Virus record (IMG/VR): IMGVR_UViG_3300042090_000130 | Location: 1 to 36,586 of that record | Direction: 5' to 3' (one strand) | DNA from: a virus | Length of the DNA: 36,586 nucleotides | Shown here: in pieces, positions 13,555-22,668 of the stretch | Layout: every line of letters starts with the position of its first letter | How positions within the stretch are numbered: position 1 is the stretch's first letter | Notes under the pieces: model-generated | The model's database searches: none | Told to the model about the DNA's origin: nothing | Seen by the model: the letters and a program-made list of their open reading frames with translations, nothing else | Translations under genes and position numbers: made by a program

Positions 13555-15086
13555 TATTGCCAGGTCCCAGGCTTGCCGCCCACTGTAATCTTATCCCCGG
13601 CCTGGAATTTTTTATCCTTAAATGCCTGCTCAGCTTCGGCTTCCGATGCGAAACTCATGGGTATCTGTTGTGCCGTGCCATTAGCACGCTGGTCTAAGCC
13701 AAACCCAACTAGGGAGTTAAATCCCAGTAGATTGGATATCTTCGTAGCTGTCGGATAGTTCGTAGGATTGCGCAGCATCTCTAAGGCTATAGGACCCGCG
13801 CCTTTAATGGCGTCCAGTTCCTTGCCGCTCAGCAGCTTAAGTGTGGCCTTCACGGCCTCTGGATTATCTGCCTTACTGAGCAAAGCATGCGCCTGCTGAC
13901 GCGCCGCGTCTGACGTAATATTCTGGCCGCCGCTGATGACGCGGGCATACTCGTTGACATACCCTTGGATAGCCGCGCTGTAGGCACGTTCCTCTGGGCT
14001 ACCGGAGGCATCTTTACCTATAATGATAGCGTGATTGAGCAGCGGAAACCGCGTGCGGTCCACCTTATCCATAGTATCAAGAACGTTCTGCCCCAACGCA
14101 GGAACTGAGGCGGCTAGGAACGCTACGTTACCTTCGCGCCGCCCCTGCGCCGTCGCATTGGCATTCAGCGCCTTAATCTCTGCCTGAGCAGGCACGCCGT
14201 CAAACGGCGACAGCCCCTGTGAAGTCATATAGCTTAGGGTAGCGTCCCTCTCTTCCTTGGGAATATTGCGCATACCCGTGGGACCGTACAGCAGCGCATT
14301 GGCTACGTTGGCTTTCAGTACGTTGGGATCGCTGACAGATTCAGCTTGCTGCTTAGCCGCTAGCCGCGCATTGGTCGCATCTATCTGCGCCTTTGCTCTT
14401 GTGTCCGCTACCATTCCCTTACCGTTGGTATAGGAATCAGCTGGCAGATACAGCGGATTAGCTGCGCCATCTTCCTTGGCTTTCTTAATAGCCGCTGCAA
14501 TATTAGTATGGAAGTCAGGATCTAACGTACCATCATCCTTATACATGGAGATAGGATCGCCATACTGTTTCATCGAGGGAAGCTTGTCGTCCCCCGGACC
14601 GCTGTCAAATACGACGTAGTTAGCACTGGCTTTCTGCTGAGCAAGCTTAAGCTGCCCTTCCTGCGCTAGTGTATTCTCCTGGCTAGTACGGGCATCTAGC
14701 AGCCCCTGCTGCTTCTGTGCTTGCTGTAGCTTGACCATCTGTGCGTTAGCTTGCATAGCTACTTGCGGCGCAATAGGCGCCATCTGCGTAGCCATAGCAC
14801 GCGCAACACGCATCTGTGTGGTCAGTGGGTCCTCGTTGGGGTCAGCCTGTGCTGACGTTTCCCCGAGGATAGCCTTCATCTGGTTCTGTACGGCTTTGGC
14901 ATGATCCATTTGCGGACCACCGCCGAACATGCCCTGCACACCGGCGCGGATGTTACTCAGCGCCCTTTGGGTGGCATTGCCATTAGCCTGCTCTCTGTCG
15001 TATTGCGTCTGCTGCTGGTTATAGATATCTTCTGGCGTGGTTATATCATACCCGCCGTAATCATCTGATTGCTGTGTCTGTGCCAT
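13554..15086 (-). CDS. Putative internal virion / ejection protein
   Basis: A 510-residue protein rich in Ala, Gln and Asn. The N-terminal ~170 residues are mostly Gln/Ala helices (TQMRVARAMATQMAPIAPQV, AQMVKLQQAQKQQGLLDART). A mixed region follows with SMYKDDGTLDPDF and a long helical block (SVPALGQNVLDTMDKVDRTRFP, GSPEERAYSAAIQGYVNEYARV) that I have seen in phage virion proteins of unknown function. The C-terminus (EAEQAFKDKKFQAGDKITVGGKPG) resembles a short SH3-like tail. It is probably part of the DNA-ejection apparatus, judged by size and order. It starts immediately at the stop of the 844-residue protein. Confidence 0.55.
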   Translation of the reverse strand: MAQTQQSDDYGGYDITTPEDIYNQQQTQYDREQANGNATQRALSNIRAGVQGMFGGGPQMDHAKAVQNQMKAILGETSAQADPNEDPLTTQMRVARAMATQMAPIAPQVAMQANAQMVKLQQAQKQQGLLDARTSQENTLAQEGQLKLAQQKASANYVVFDSGPGDDKLPSMKQYGDPISMYKDDGTLDPDFHTNIAAAIKKAKEDGAANPLYLPADSYTNGKGMVADTRAKAQIDATNARLAAKQQAESVSDPNVLKANVANALLYGPTGMRNIPKEERDATLSYMTSQGLSPFDGVPAQAEIKALNANATAQGRREGNVAFLAASVPALGQNVLDTMDKVDRTRFPLLNHAIIIGKDASGSPEERAYSAAIQGYVNEYARVISGGQNITSDAARQQAHALLSKADNPEAVKATLKLLSGKELDAIKGAGPIALEMLRNPTNYPTATKISNLLGFNSLVGFGLDQRANGTAQQIPMSFASEAEAEQAFKDKKFQAGDKITVGGKPGTWQ

Positions 15087-17620
15087 TAGGTGGTGCCGCC
15101 ACTTAAATCATAATTATTGTTTAAGAAAGCTGTCGGATCATAGCCGCTGCTGGTATCTGGTGCATTGGAAATCGAATTAGGTGCGCCATACGAGTTAAAG
15201 TTATTACCCGTGTAGATGCCTAAATTGCTTGTATCGCCGTTGGATCCAGGGCTATTAAAGTTGCTCATGGAGTTAAAGCCACTGCCGCTGTTGCTGCCAT
15301 TCAGATAGTTACCGACCGCTCCGCCGACACCGCTTAGCATTCCGGTATTGCCGCCAGTGAGCATATTACCGAAGGCACCGGCTATAGTTGATCCAGCGCC
15401 AGCAGCACCGCCATTCCAGGTATTAGCAATCTGCCCCTGCGTACCAGCGGCTTTATTCATCTGGTTGCCCATATTGGTCGTACCAGCAAGGCCGGCACCC
15501 GCGACAGCCGTCGCTCCCTGGTTGATGCCATTAAAGCCATTAACGGCGTTTATAGCATTCGTGTTGTATGCGCCAGCAAGCTGCGGACTGTACATATTAT
15601 AGTTCATTGCCGCCGTCTGCCCTTGCTGACCAAACCCGGCACCTGCATTGTTAAAGTTGCCCAGCTGCCCAGCCCCAGTATTGAACATACTCGTACCGGC
15701 ATTGATAGTGCTATTGTAGATGCTGTTTGCCTGGTTGAAGGCGTTAGACTGGTTCTGTAGTTCAGCCGTGTTAAAGCTATTCTGCAGGGCCTGTGTCTGC
15801 AAAGCACCACCGGACGTGCCAGACATACCACGCTCGAAGTTGCTATTCAGCAGCGCATTTGATTGCTGTTGTATTTGCGGGTTAAGAGCTTGCTGTCCAG
15901 CGGTGAGGGCTGTGTTGTAGGCTCCGCTAAAGTTTGCATTCGCTTGTCCTAGCTGATTGGCGCCCATATTCATCACGCCAGCGCTGGTCCCTTGGCCCAT
16001 GCCATTGAACATCTGCGAGGTATTCAACTGGTTGTTGTAGTTGTTGAATCCCTGCGTAACATTACTGGGCACATTACCATTACCGAACATATTAGCCATG
16101 TTCGTCTGATTAGTGCCGAACTGCCCGAAGCCGTTGGCAGTGCCAGTCATGGCTCCGCCATTTAGCGTAAGCGCGCCGTTGTTGAACATTCCACCGACGC
16201 CACCTACTCCCGTAGCGCTGTAGTTGTTACCAGAATTACCCGCCTGCCCCGCCAAGTTGTATGCTCCGGTCTGCATACCGGACTGCTGCGTAGCGGACAG
16301 ATAGCCGAGACCGGCCTGCGCCGCATAGCCCAACCCGCCAAGCAGGTTGCTATTGCTTATGCCCGGAAGAATTCCGCCTTGACCTGTACTGTCCATCATA
16401 GTGCTATTTCCTGCTCCGCTGGCCGCTAAGGCCGCTCCTGCTGTCGCGCCTACAGCGATACCCGCCGCAGCGCCGGGACTAGTGCCCTGCTGTGTCTGTT
16501 GTCTTTGTTGACTAACCTGCGCTGCTGCCTGCGGCGCTTGTGCTACCTGTTGCGGAGTAACCCCTGCCTGTGCCGTCTGCTGCGGTGGAGCAGCGGCTGC
16601 TGCCTTCTGCAGATATTGCATGGTCAGCGGATCAGCACCTTCGGCAATACCATTAGCTAAGTTAATAGCCGGATTGCTTGTGTTAGTAGGCGCTAACCCC
16701 GAGATATCCTGATAGTTCTTATAGGGAACTGTCCCAGAGCTAGAACCCATAATGGGTTTACCCTGCTGATAGTTGCTTATAAGGTCTGTAATCAAAGCGC
16801 TCTGCGCGCCTTGCTTAGGATCTTTACTCCACTGCTGCCCACCAGGCATGCTCGATAGCCACGGCTGCACTACCTGGCTATACATCTGCTGCGGAGTGGC
16901 ATTAGCTGCAATCTTACCGGAGTCAACAGCAGCATCTATCTGCTTCGTCATATCTCCGGTGAACTGGTTGCTACTTTGGTAGTTAGCCAAACCAGGGAAG
17001 CTGTTGTCGCCAGACTTCCAGAGACCAGAGACTGTGCTAGCTAAGGTGTTGGGATTCTGAGCCGCAGCTGACTGGCTGCCCTGCGTGAAGCTATTCCATG
17101 CTGTCGTATCTGGGTTGGTCTTACTGCCGCCGAAGAGTGAGGATATAGCTCCCACTACTCCGCCGATCACACCGCCAACTACCGTACCTATTCCGGGTAC
17201 GATCATGCTGCCTATGGCAGCGCCTGATTCCGCGCCCCTTAGCGCATCTCCACCAGTATCCCCTGATTTCCAATCAGCGAAGAAGTTGTACGTACTAAGT
17301 GCGGCACCCAGGACTGGTACAGCATCGGAAGCCGTGCCACTCAGTAACCCAGCGTTATTAGCCAGCTGTGCTGCACCATTAACAGCGGTTAAGTCTCCGC
17401 GTACGCCGCCTTGCTGTAGTCCGCTGTAGATGCTGTACGCAGCGAGTACATCCCCTGCCCCTTTGCCTAGCCCAGCAATATCTGAGTTAGTACCGTTCCC
17501 GGATAGCTTGCTAATGCCATTGTATACAGATGCGCCGGTTTTAGCATACCCGACGTCCGTCATGGCCTGCTGCCCCGCGCTTGGCTGATAGTCTGTCGGG
17601 GATTCGTAGGTTACGGCCAT
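15086..17620 (-). CDS. Large Gly/Asn/Gln-rich internal virion protein
   Basis: An 844-residue protein. Around residues 135-165 it has a glycine-zipper-like hydrophobic stretch (GSMIVPGIGTVVGGVIGGVV) that could insert in a membrane, and the following several hundred residues are low complexity (Gly, Asn, Gln, Ala, Ser), with AQAPQAAAQVSQQRQQTQQ and many NG/GN repeats. This combination fits large podovirus ejection proteins that form a conduit through the cell envelope. It is the largest protein in the window. There is no lytic transglycosylase motif. An 86-bp gap separates it from the small holin-like gene upstream. Confidence 0.6.
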   Translation of the reverse strand: MAVTYESPTDYQPSAGQQAMTDVGYAKTGASVYNGISKLSGNGTNSDIAGLGKGAGDVLAAYSIYSGLQQGGVRGDLTAVNGAAQLANNAGLLSGTASDAVPVLGAALSTYNFFADWKSGDTGGDALRGAESGAAIGSMIVPGIGTVVGGVIGGVVGAISSLFGGSKTNPDTTAWNSFTQGSQSAAAQNPNTLASTVSGLWKSGDNSFPGLANYQSSNQFTGDMTKQIDAAVDSGKIAANATPQQMYSQVVQPWLSSMPGGQQWSKDPKQGAQSALITDLISNYQQGKPIMGSSSGTVPYKNYQDISGLAPTNTSNPAINLANGIAEGADPLTMQYLQKAAAAAPPQQTAQAGVTPQQVAQAPQAAAQVSQQRQQTQQGTSPGAAAGIAVGATAGAALAASGAGNSTMMDSTGQGGILPGISNSNLLGGLGYAAQAGLGYLSATQQSGMQTGAYNLAGQAGNSGNNYSATGVGGVGGMFNNGALTLNGGAMTGTANGFGQFGTNQTNMANMFGNGNVPSNVTQGFNNYNNQLNTSQMFNGMGQGTSAGVMNMGANQLGQANANFSGAYNTALTAGQQALNPQIQQQSNALLNSNFERGMSGTSGGALQTQALQNSFNTAELQNQSNAFNQANSIYNSTINAGTSMFNTGAGQLGNFNNAGAGFGQQGQTAAMNYNMYSPQLAGAYNTNAINAVNGFNGINQGATAVAGAGLAGTTNMGNQMNKAAGTQGQIANTWNGGAAGAGSTIAGAFGNMLTGGNTGMLSGVGGAVGNYLNGSNSGSGFNSMSNFNSPGSNGDTSNLGIYTGNNFNSYGAPNSISNAPDTSSGYDPTAFLNNNYDLSGGTT

Positions 17621-17705
17621 GAACTTACTCTAAGGGTGGGATACAAGTGGTAACGGGGGAGAGGCACCGTTAGCAGTGTATCCGCACCCGGCCCCGGAGG
17701 GCCAA

Positions 17706-17879
17706 CTATTTACCCTTAAGGTAATTCTTGATTGCTATAACAGCGACTATGATCCCGGAGACGATAGCGACAGCCGAGGCGCCAATGCGGAGCCAAACAT
17801 CGAGCGTGTCAATCCAGGTCACTGCGAGCGCCCCCACTGTTATAGATGATGTATATTGTATGTTGTGTGAAGGTGTCAT
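17706..17879 (-). CDS. Small one-TM membrane protein, possible second holin
   Basis: A 57-residue protein beginning MTPSHNIQYTSSITVGALAV. It has an amphipathic helix (WIDTLDVWLRIGAS), a strong membrane span at ~31-50 (AVAIVSGIIVAVIAIKNYL) and a basic end KGK. The ATG at 17879 is one base from the stop of the preceding fibre gene; the longer upstream frame is antisense-like Val/Pro filler and is rejected. Size and topology resemble small phage holins encoded among tail genes. Since a clear three-TM holin is adjacent to the endolysin, this could be an antiholin or accessory pore. The ribosome site is weak. Confidence 0.6.
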   Translation of the reverse strand: MTPSHNIQYTSSITVGALAVTWIDTLDVWLRIGASAVAIVSGIIVAVIAIKNYLKGK

Positions 17880-17880
17880 G

Positions 17881-18477
17881 TTATCTATAATGAAAGTTAA
17901 TCCAACCATCGCCGCCAGCACTTCCAGCGTTACCTGTACTACCACCGGTGCCACCGCCACTTCCGGGACTAAGATAGGTTCCGGCGGTCCACTGACCTTG
18001 CGCACCGCCAGAACTACCAGAAGCATTGCCGCCAGCGCCGCCTGGCGCGTTGGTGATATTGCCGCCAGTGCCTATTGTTCCGCCTGCGCCGCCAGCGCCA
18101 GTCGAGTTACCGTTGACTCCGCCACTGCCGCCAGGAGCATTCATCGCAGTGATGGTTAATGTACCAGAAGTCACGCTAGAAGCCGATCCAGAAGCGCCGT
18201 TGGCGCCTGCCGCGCCGCCATTGCCGTGTGCTCCGCCGGAGTAGTTAAGTGTTTGCCCGCCAACGCAAGCGTAACTAGAGTAACTATACGCTCCAGCGCC
18301 GCCGCCGCCGCCACCTGCTCCGGCACCACCACCGCCACCACCAGCAGCGCCTCCCCATATTTCTATATCAATAAAGCTGCAATTGGCCGGCGTAGTTTCA
18401 GTGCCAGTAATTGCTCTGTATGTATTAGAGAACGGCGTAAAACCAAAGGCCATCAGTAGTTGCTGTTGACCACTCAT
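17881..18477 (-). CDS. Glycine-rich tail fibre tip / adhesin
   Basis: A 198-residue protein. It has a short N-terminal part (SGQQQLLMAFGFTPFSNTYR), a conserved-type core with DIEIWGGAAGGG, then long polyglycine blocks interspersed with Ala, Asn and Ser, ending GGDGWINFHYR. Gly-rich motifs of this sort form polyglycine-II-like sandwiches in receptor-binding tips (as in the T-even Gp38-type adhesins) and occur at the ends of many phage fibres. The start at 18477 gives a TAATG overlap with the fibre gene upstream. It is probably a host-recognition element attached to the fibre encoded just before it. Confidence 0.65.
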   Translation of the reverse strand: MSGQQQLLMAFGFTPFSNTYRAITGTETTPANCSFIDIEIWGGAAGGGGGGAGAGGGGGGAGAYSYSSYACVGGQTLNYSGGAHGNGGAAGANGASGSASSVTSGTLTITAMNAPGGSGGVNGNSTGAGGAGGTIGTGGNITNAPGGAGGNASGSSGGAQGQWTAGTYLSPGSGGGTGGSTGNAGSAGGDGWINFHYR

Positions 18478-19157
18478 TAGGTTAATCCAGCGCCGCTGAT
18501 GATCCACTTAGTGGTAGTGATCTTATACGCCGTAGCCAGGCCATTCGCAGCTAAGCTACGCGTTCCTGTCGTAGCGGAGTTAACCAACTGCAGCGTATCC
18601 GTAGTAATCGCGATACTCATTGTGCCGCCGCCATTATTCTCGAATGTGAGCATAGTACCTACAGTGAAGGGCACGGAGGCGTTAGCTGGGATTGTGATCG
18701 TAAGACCAGAGGCACTACTGACAAACCCCGTATTAGCTGCACTGAGCGCTATCGTGGGATTGCTCGCGCCAAAGGATGTTACAGGAGCACCTTGATAAAT
18801 GGGAAAGCCATTTATAAAGAGACCAGTCACATTGATAGTTCCCGCGCCCTGATCGCCGCCTGTCGGCGCACCAATAATAACGCCGTTCTTAAACGTAGCG
18901 ACATTGGTAGTGTTAGCTGAAATACCGACGCTATTGGCCGCTGGCAGGTATAACCCATTAACTGGGACAGTGCTGCTGGTAACTGTGAGATTACCCACAG
19001 ACTCGCCAGTCGATGCGCTGTCAATCTTACTGGCTATGGCAGTGGAGATGTTTCCAAACTCTACGTCATAAGCAGCACCATAGATGACTTTAGACGGATT
19101 GCCAAGAGGCAGAGAGTCCTTTGGTGTGAAAAAAGTCGTCTGTGAATAATTGCTCAT
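18477..19157 (-). CDS. Tail fibre protein
   Basis: A 226-residue protein. The N-terminus SNYSQTTFFTPKDSLPLGNP followed by KVIYGAAYDVEFGNISTAIASK is a recurrent phage tail-fibre attachment segment. The rest is Thr/Ser/Ala/Gly-rich beta-repeat sequence typical of trimeric fibre shafts (VPVNGLYLPAANSVGIS, ALSAANTGFVSSASGLTITIP). It is short for a main fibre and probably works with the Gly-rich tip gene that overlaps its stop. It lies directly after the nozzle gene, the expected position for fibres in T7-like tails. Confidence 0.75.
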   Translation of the reverse strand: MSNYSQTTFFTPKDSLPLGNPSKVIYGAAYDVEFGNISTAIASKIDSASTGESVGNLTVTSSTVPVNGLYLPAANSVGISANTTNVATFKNGVIIGAPTGGDQGAGTINVTGLFINGFPIYQGAPVTSFGASNPTIALSAANTGFVSSASGLTITIPANASVPFTVGTMLTFENNGGGTMSIAITTDTLQLVNSATTGTRSLAANGLATAYKITTTKWIISGAGLT

Positions 19158-20746
19158 TAGGCTATGCGTCCGATCTTTGCTGTGAACTGGGCTTGCTGTA
19201 GAGCCAACACGCCAGTCACGTTAGAAGAGAATCCGAGTTGATAGTACTGTCCGCGTATATGCGCGGCATACTTGAAGTTGTATATACCTTGGCCAGTAGC
19301 ACCATATTGGTCGTAGCCGTACTGTGATACGCCATATTGCGTAGTAGTGCCAAGCGCCGGAACTATCTGCGTTACACTGCCAGTAGAAGCGCCGAAATCT
19401 ACTCCCCAACTTAAGGTGAAGCTTTCAGTACCTGCTGTATACAGAATCAATACTATGCGCTTGAGTAGTTTGAGTCGCTGCGCTACCTGCTGTCCCAGTG
19501 TCATCCACGGAGACAGATATGTCATCGTGTATGTAGAGCCTTCGTCTGCATATAGTTGATATTGCGTTAGGGTACCCTTGCCACTGCGCGCTATAAATAG
19601 CCCCTGCAGATGGTTGCTATAACACGCTGTAGTGATTACTGACCATTGCGTGGTAATCGCGCAGAGTTCGCCTACTGAGTCCTGATAGAGGCGGCGCATA
19701 TCAAAGCACCACGTAATCTGACTGTTGGGTAATCCCAGTATATAGAAGCCAGTAAGAGCGTTAAAACAGCCGCTTACTAGGCTAGGTGTCTCTGTTGCCA
19801 GCTGCGTCAGCAGCGTATCCCGATTGTATTTACTTAAGGTCTCTATCGGGTTATTACGAGCGGTAGTAAGCCGCTGTAATGATTGTAGTCCGTTGGGACC
19901 AAGAAACACAACGTCGGTTTCTCCGATGTGATCCACCGTCCACTGGGATACGCAACCTGTGCCAAGAATGACGTCGAAAACATATGCTTGCGTAGGGTCC
20001 ATACCGAGCATGGAGCCGCGGCCGTCTGTGAAGAAAATAATGTGCTTGGTGCCGCAGACGACCAGGGATGCGTTAAATGCAAAGATCGCTGTAACCTGGT
20101 CAGTCCCATCTGACCAGATAGTATGCATGTCAATAATGCCTGCATTACCATCTGTCGTAGACCAGTCAGTTTCATCTAGCAATCCGCTGTATTGGATGGT
20201 TTGGAGGTCGGACTGCACAGCCCATACCCGGCCAAACGCAGCTGTTCCGATACCGCCCGTTGGCGCAGTACCCGCGCTCTCGACAACCGTATTAAACGTT
20301 CCTGTGCCGTTGTAGACGATTGGCTTCTGTCCAGCTTGGAAGCCGATGACCTTATTGTTAAAATTGGCAAAGTACCACCGGCCATTTGTATACGTACCTG
20401 TTCCGACTAAACTGCCCGTATTGGGGTTTGTCACATTGTTTGAGATGCCGCCATTCCATGCGACTATCTGCTGATATGTGCCAGCACCCTGGTTGTACTC
20501 AAAAGCGCTTAAGATACTGGGCGTGCCAGTAATCGGCGTCGTGGTTACTGGGTTGCACCCAAGTCGCGCCGCCAGACGGCCCGCAATATCGATCACACAG
20601 TTGGTCGCCTGCGTACAGTACGCCGGGTCCATGAGCATCCCCGACTCTACTGTGTTCAGTCCCCGGAAACCAGGCGAAACGAAGTCCAGCGGTTGAAGCT
20701 GGTCCGAAGGCGGGATAATTGCTAGAGACTGCTGCGGCCATGCCAT
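19157..20746 (-). CDS. Tail nozzle protein (T7 gp12 / tail tubular B-like)
   Basis: A 529-residue protein rich in beta-strands. The opening (DFVSPGFRGLNTVESGMLMDP...CTQATNCVIDIAGRLAARLG) matches the start of podovirus nozzle/stabilisation proteins, where a beta-propeller-like body follows. Visible repeats include YNGTGTFNTV, FGRVWAVQSD and VVFLGPNGLQSLQR. The C-terminus has SQYGYDQYG-type aromatic repeats. In T7-like tails six copies form the tail tip below the adaptor ring. It starts one base from the adaptor gene stop. The call depends on family pattern and gene order and is reasonably firm. Confidence 0.75.
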   Translation of the reverse strand: MAWPQQSLAIIPPSDQLQPLDFVSPGFRGLNTVESGMLMDPAYCTQATNCVIDIAGRLAARLGCNPVTTTPITGTPSILSAFEYNQGAGTYQQIVAWNGGISNNVTNPNTGSLVGTGTYTNGRWYFANFNNKVIGFQAGQKPIVYNGTGTFNTVVESAGTAPTGGIGTAAFGRVWAVQSDLQTIQYSGLLDETDWSTTDGNAGIIDMHTIWSDGTDQVTAIFAFNASLVVCGTKHIIFFTDGRGSMLGMDPTQAYVFDVILGTGCVSQWTVDHIGETDVVFLGPNGLQSLQRLTTARNNPIETLSKYNRDTLLTQLATETPSLVSGCFNALTGFYILGLPNSQITWCFDMRRLYQDSVGELCAITTQWSVITTACYSNHLQGLFIARSGKGTLTQYQLYADEGSTYTMTYLSPWMTLGQQVAQRLKLLKRIVLILYTAGTESFTLSWGVDFGASTGSVTQIVPALGTTTQYGVSQYGYDQYGATGQGIYNFKYAAHIRGQYYQLGFSSNVTGVLALQQAQFTAKIGRIA

Positions 20747-20747
20747 T

Positions 20748-21809
20748 TTACGCTACTATCATTACCAGGTCGCCCTGGTTAGCTCTGTCTTTGGTTGCCA
20801 GGTCATCCATAGCCCTGCGATACTTATCCTCGGAGAACATGGATGCTGTGCCCAGGTTCTCTCCACGCTCACTCAGTGCGTACCAGGCGGCTCCTAACTC
20901 GACTATGCGGCTAGGTACCTGGATAGGGCTATCTGCCCCTATACCGCCGCTCAGGAAGCCCTGGACGTACACTACGGCCCCAAATGATGTATTATTGATG
21001 CTGGCGCTGAACGCTGTAACAGCCGTGGAGCCGTTGGTAAAGGTAGCTGTCAGCGTCTGGTTGACTACCCCAGTCCCCAGGGTCACTGGGTTCGGTCCAG
21101 TGAATGTCACCGTATACGTCCCCGAGGCATACGGCCAGGGGACGAGTAGGGTACCCGTAGTTGCCCCGAAAGTCGGCGGCGCATTGAAACTGATATTCGT
21201 GGCCCCTGTGTTCCATACGTCTACCTGGTTACCACCACCATTGGTGGGATCAATATACTGCTGTGGGTTATAGAGGGTAAGCTGTATGTTCCGCGTGCTA
21301 TTAGCGCCCGGATACATAATCAACTGCACGTTATCGTTGCCTATGTCGTTGACACAGAAGTTTGTGCTGTAGGCTACCGGCGTCTGATTGAGCACGGTAT
21401 TGTAATACAGGATATCCGCCTTTGGCATCTCGTCTAATACAAACGGTATGCCAAAAGTGGTTATATCAAATACCAGAGCAACTTCTCTGCCCATCTTGGG
21501 ATTGTGCTGACGCACGACCTGGCAGTCGCTATAGGGATAGGCACCGGCTGGCAGGAAGAATCCGCCCTGGTCATATATCTGCTGTGTGGTGTTACCGGAG
21601 ACGTAGGACATAGTGTACGTCTGCCAACGATTCGACCACTGATGCTCTTGCTCGGCCTCTTCCTTCGCATGGTTGATGAAGTTGCAGATTTGCAGCTGAT
21701 ATGGGTCTGTGATGGCATTACCCACTGCCGGAACGTTGGTCGCCTGTGTGGGCTCCCCGATGTTGATCAGGGTCCGTACGAGCATTTGTCTAAGTGTAAG
21801 TGTTGCCAT
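20748..21809 (-). CDS. Head-to-tail adaptor / tail tubular protein A (T7 gp11-like) with beta insertion
   Basis: A 353-residue protein. The helical ends typical of adaptors are seen: N-terminal LTLRQMLVRTLINIGEP and ICNFINHAKEEAEQEHQW, and C-terminal IVELGAAWYALSERGENLGTASMFSEDKYRRAMDDL. Between roughly residues 210 and 280 sits a Thr/Gly/Asn-rich strand-forming block (TGTLLVPWPYASGTYTVTF, LTATFTNGSTAVTAF) that looks like an added beta-sandwich, making the protein longer than the ~200-residue T7 gp11. It should form the ring between portal and nozzle. The ATG at 21809 lies two bases beyond the previous stop. Confidence 0.75.
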   Translation of the reverse strand: MATLTLRQMLVRTLINIGEPTQATNVPAVGNAITDPYQLQICNFINHAKEEAEQEHQWSNRWQTYTMSYVSGNTTQQIYDQGGFFLPAGAYPYSDCQVVRQHNPKMGREVALVFDITTFGIPFVLDEMPKADILYYNTVLNQTPVAYSTNFCVNDIGNDNVQLIMYPGANSTRNIQLTLYNPQQYIDPTNGGGNQVDVWNTGATNISFNAPPTFGATTGTLLVPWPYASGTYTVTFTGPNPVTLGTGVVNQTLTATFTNGSTAVTAFSASINNTSFGAVVYVQGFLSGGIGADSPIQVPSRIVELGAAWYALSERGENLGTASMFSEDKYRRAMDDLATKDRANQGDLVMIVA

Positions 21810-21811
21810 AA

Positions 21812-22591
21812 TTAGGCTGCTATAAAACCGAAGTTTTTGAGGACGATCAATATCTCGGCAATGCTTTCAGAGCATTGTACTAAAGTTGCCGTGGCTCCAG
21901 GGAAGTTCGTAATCTGCGCGTTACCTGTTGGCGTGCCAAACCCGGATGTCGTCGCTACAGGTGACTGCCCATTCATAGCGAATTTGGTTGTCTGTAGCCC
22001 GCCAGCGCCCGTGATCGTGGTTGTACCTGCTACCGTCAGCGCGGTTCCGCTCGACGGTGCTGCGATAGTGACTGCCCCCGTAGTAGCTATACTAAGGCTA
22101 GCAGTTGTACCATTATAACCTAGCGTAGCGGAGCCGTCGTTATTGGCAGCCAGTACTACGTTACCTCCGGTCGTAGTTACGGTAAACGGAGCTGTAACAG
22201 AAGTAGAACCACTCGATACTGTGATACCATCTGTAAACACATTACCAGACACTACTTCCCAGAAATTTGCTACGATACATTCTAGCTGGACAAACTGTCC
22301 TACAGTGGTCAGTGTCAGAGAAGCAGAGGCAGCTAACCCGCGTATAGTGTCGCCTGTCTTTGGCGTAATAACTATATTGTGTGCGGAAGCTACCAGAAAC
22401 TGAAACATCAAACCGCTGGTTACAGCGGTGAGTCCAACAGCTGCCTTGGGCAGTGTGAACGTAATCGAGGCAGTGGCGTTCGTATTGGTGAACGCACAAC
22501 CCGCATCCGTACCCGTTAGTACCTTCGACGCTGTCATGGCCTTTGGCGTGACTAGCGGAGTTTTTAACAGTGGGGTACTTGTGGATGCCAT
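21812..22591 (-). CDS. Head decoration / fibre-like beta-rich virion protein
   Basis: A 259-residue protein of Thr/Ser/Ala/Val beta sequence: ASITFTLPKAAVGLTAVTSG, IVITPKTGDTIRGLA, a fibre-like central repeat (VTTTGGNVVLAANNDGSATL) and a helical C-terminal tail (CSESIAEILIVLKNFGFI). It is located between capsid and adaptor genes, where decoration or head-fibre proteins are often found. The C-terminal helix could be a trimerisation or attachment element. No specific family is assigned. Confidence 0.55.
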   Translation of the reverse strand: MASTSTPLLKTPLVTPKAMTASKVLTGTDAGCAFTNTNATASITFTLPKAAVGLTAVTSGLMFQFLVASAHNIVITPKTGDTIRGLAASASLTLTTVGQFVQLECIVANFWEVVSGNVFTDGITVSSGSTSVTAPFTVTTTGGNVVLAANNDGSATLGYNGTTASLSIATTGAVTIAAPSSGTALTVAGTTTITGAGGLQTTKFAMNGQSPVATTSGFGTPTGNAQITNFPGATATLVQCSESIAEILIVLKNFGFIAA

Positions 22592-22598
22592 AATAAGT

Positions 22599-22661
22599 GC
22601 AGACTATGCAGGGTCATCCTGCATTCCGGGAGTCCCGATCTTCCTTAGATGAATAGTCTGC
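22599..22661 (-). other. Nested hairpins (three-way-junction-like) after the capsid gene
   Basis: An outer 9-bp inverted repeat, GCAGACTAT (22599-22607) with ATAGTCTGC (22653-22661), encloses two smaller hairpins: GCAGG/CCTGC (22608-22622) and CGGG/CCCG (22627-22637). On the late transcript this folds as a three-way junction immediately 3' of the major capsid gene and just before the next start. It has no T-run and is not an intrinsic terminator. It may protect the abundant capsid mRNA or be a processing site. Confidence 0.6.
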
Positions 22662-22668
22662 TAATCAA

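Noticed and set aside
17690-17703. GGCCC-CGGA-GGGCC hairpin upstream of the large internal virion gene
   Set aside because: Only a 5-bp GC stem with no T-run on the transcribed strand; likely incidental GC-rich sequence.
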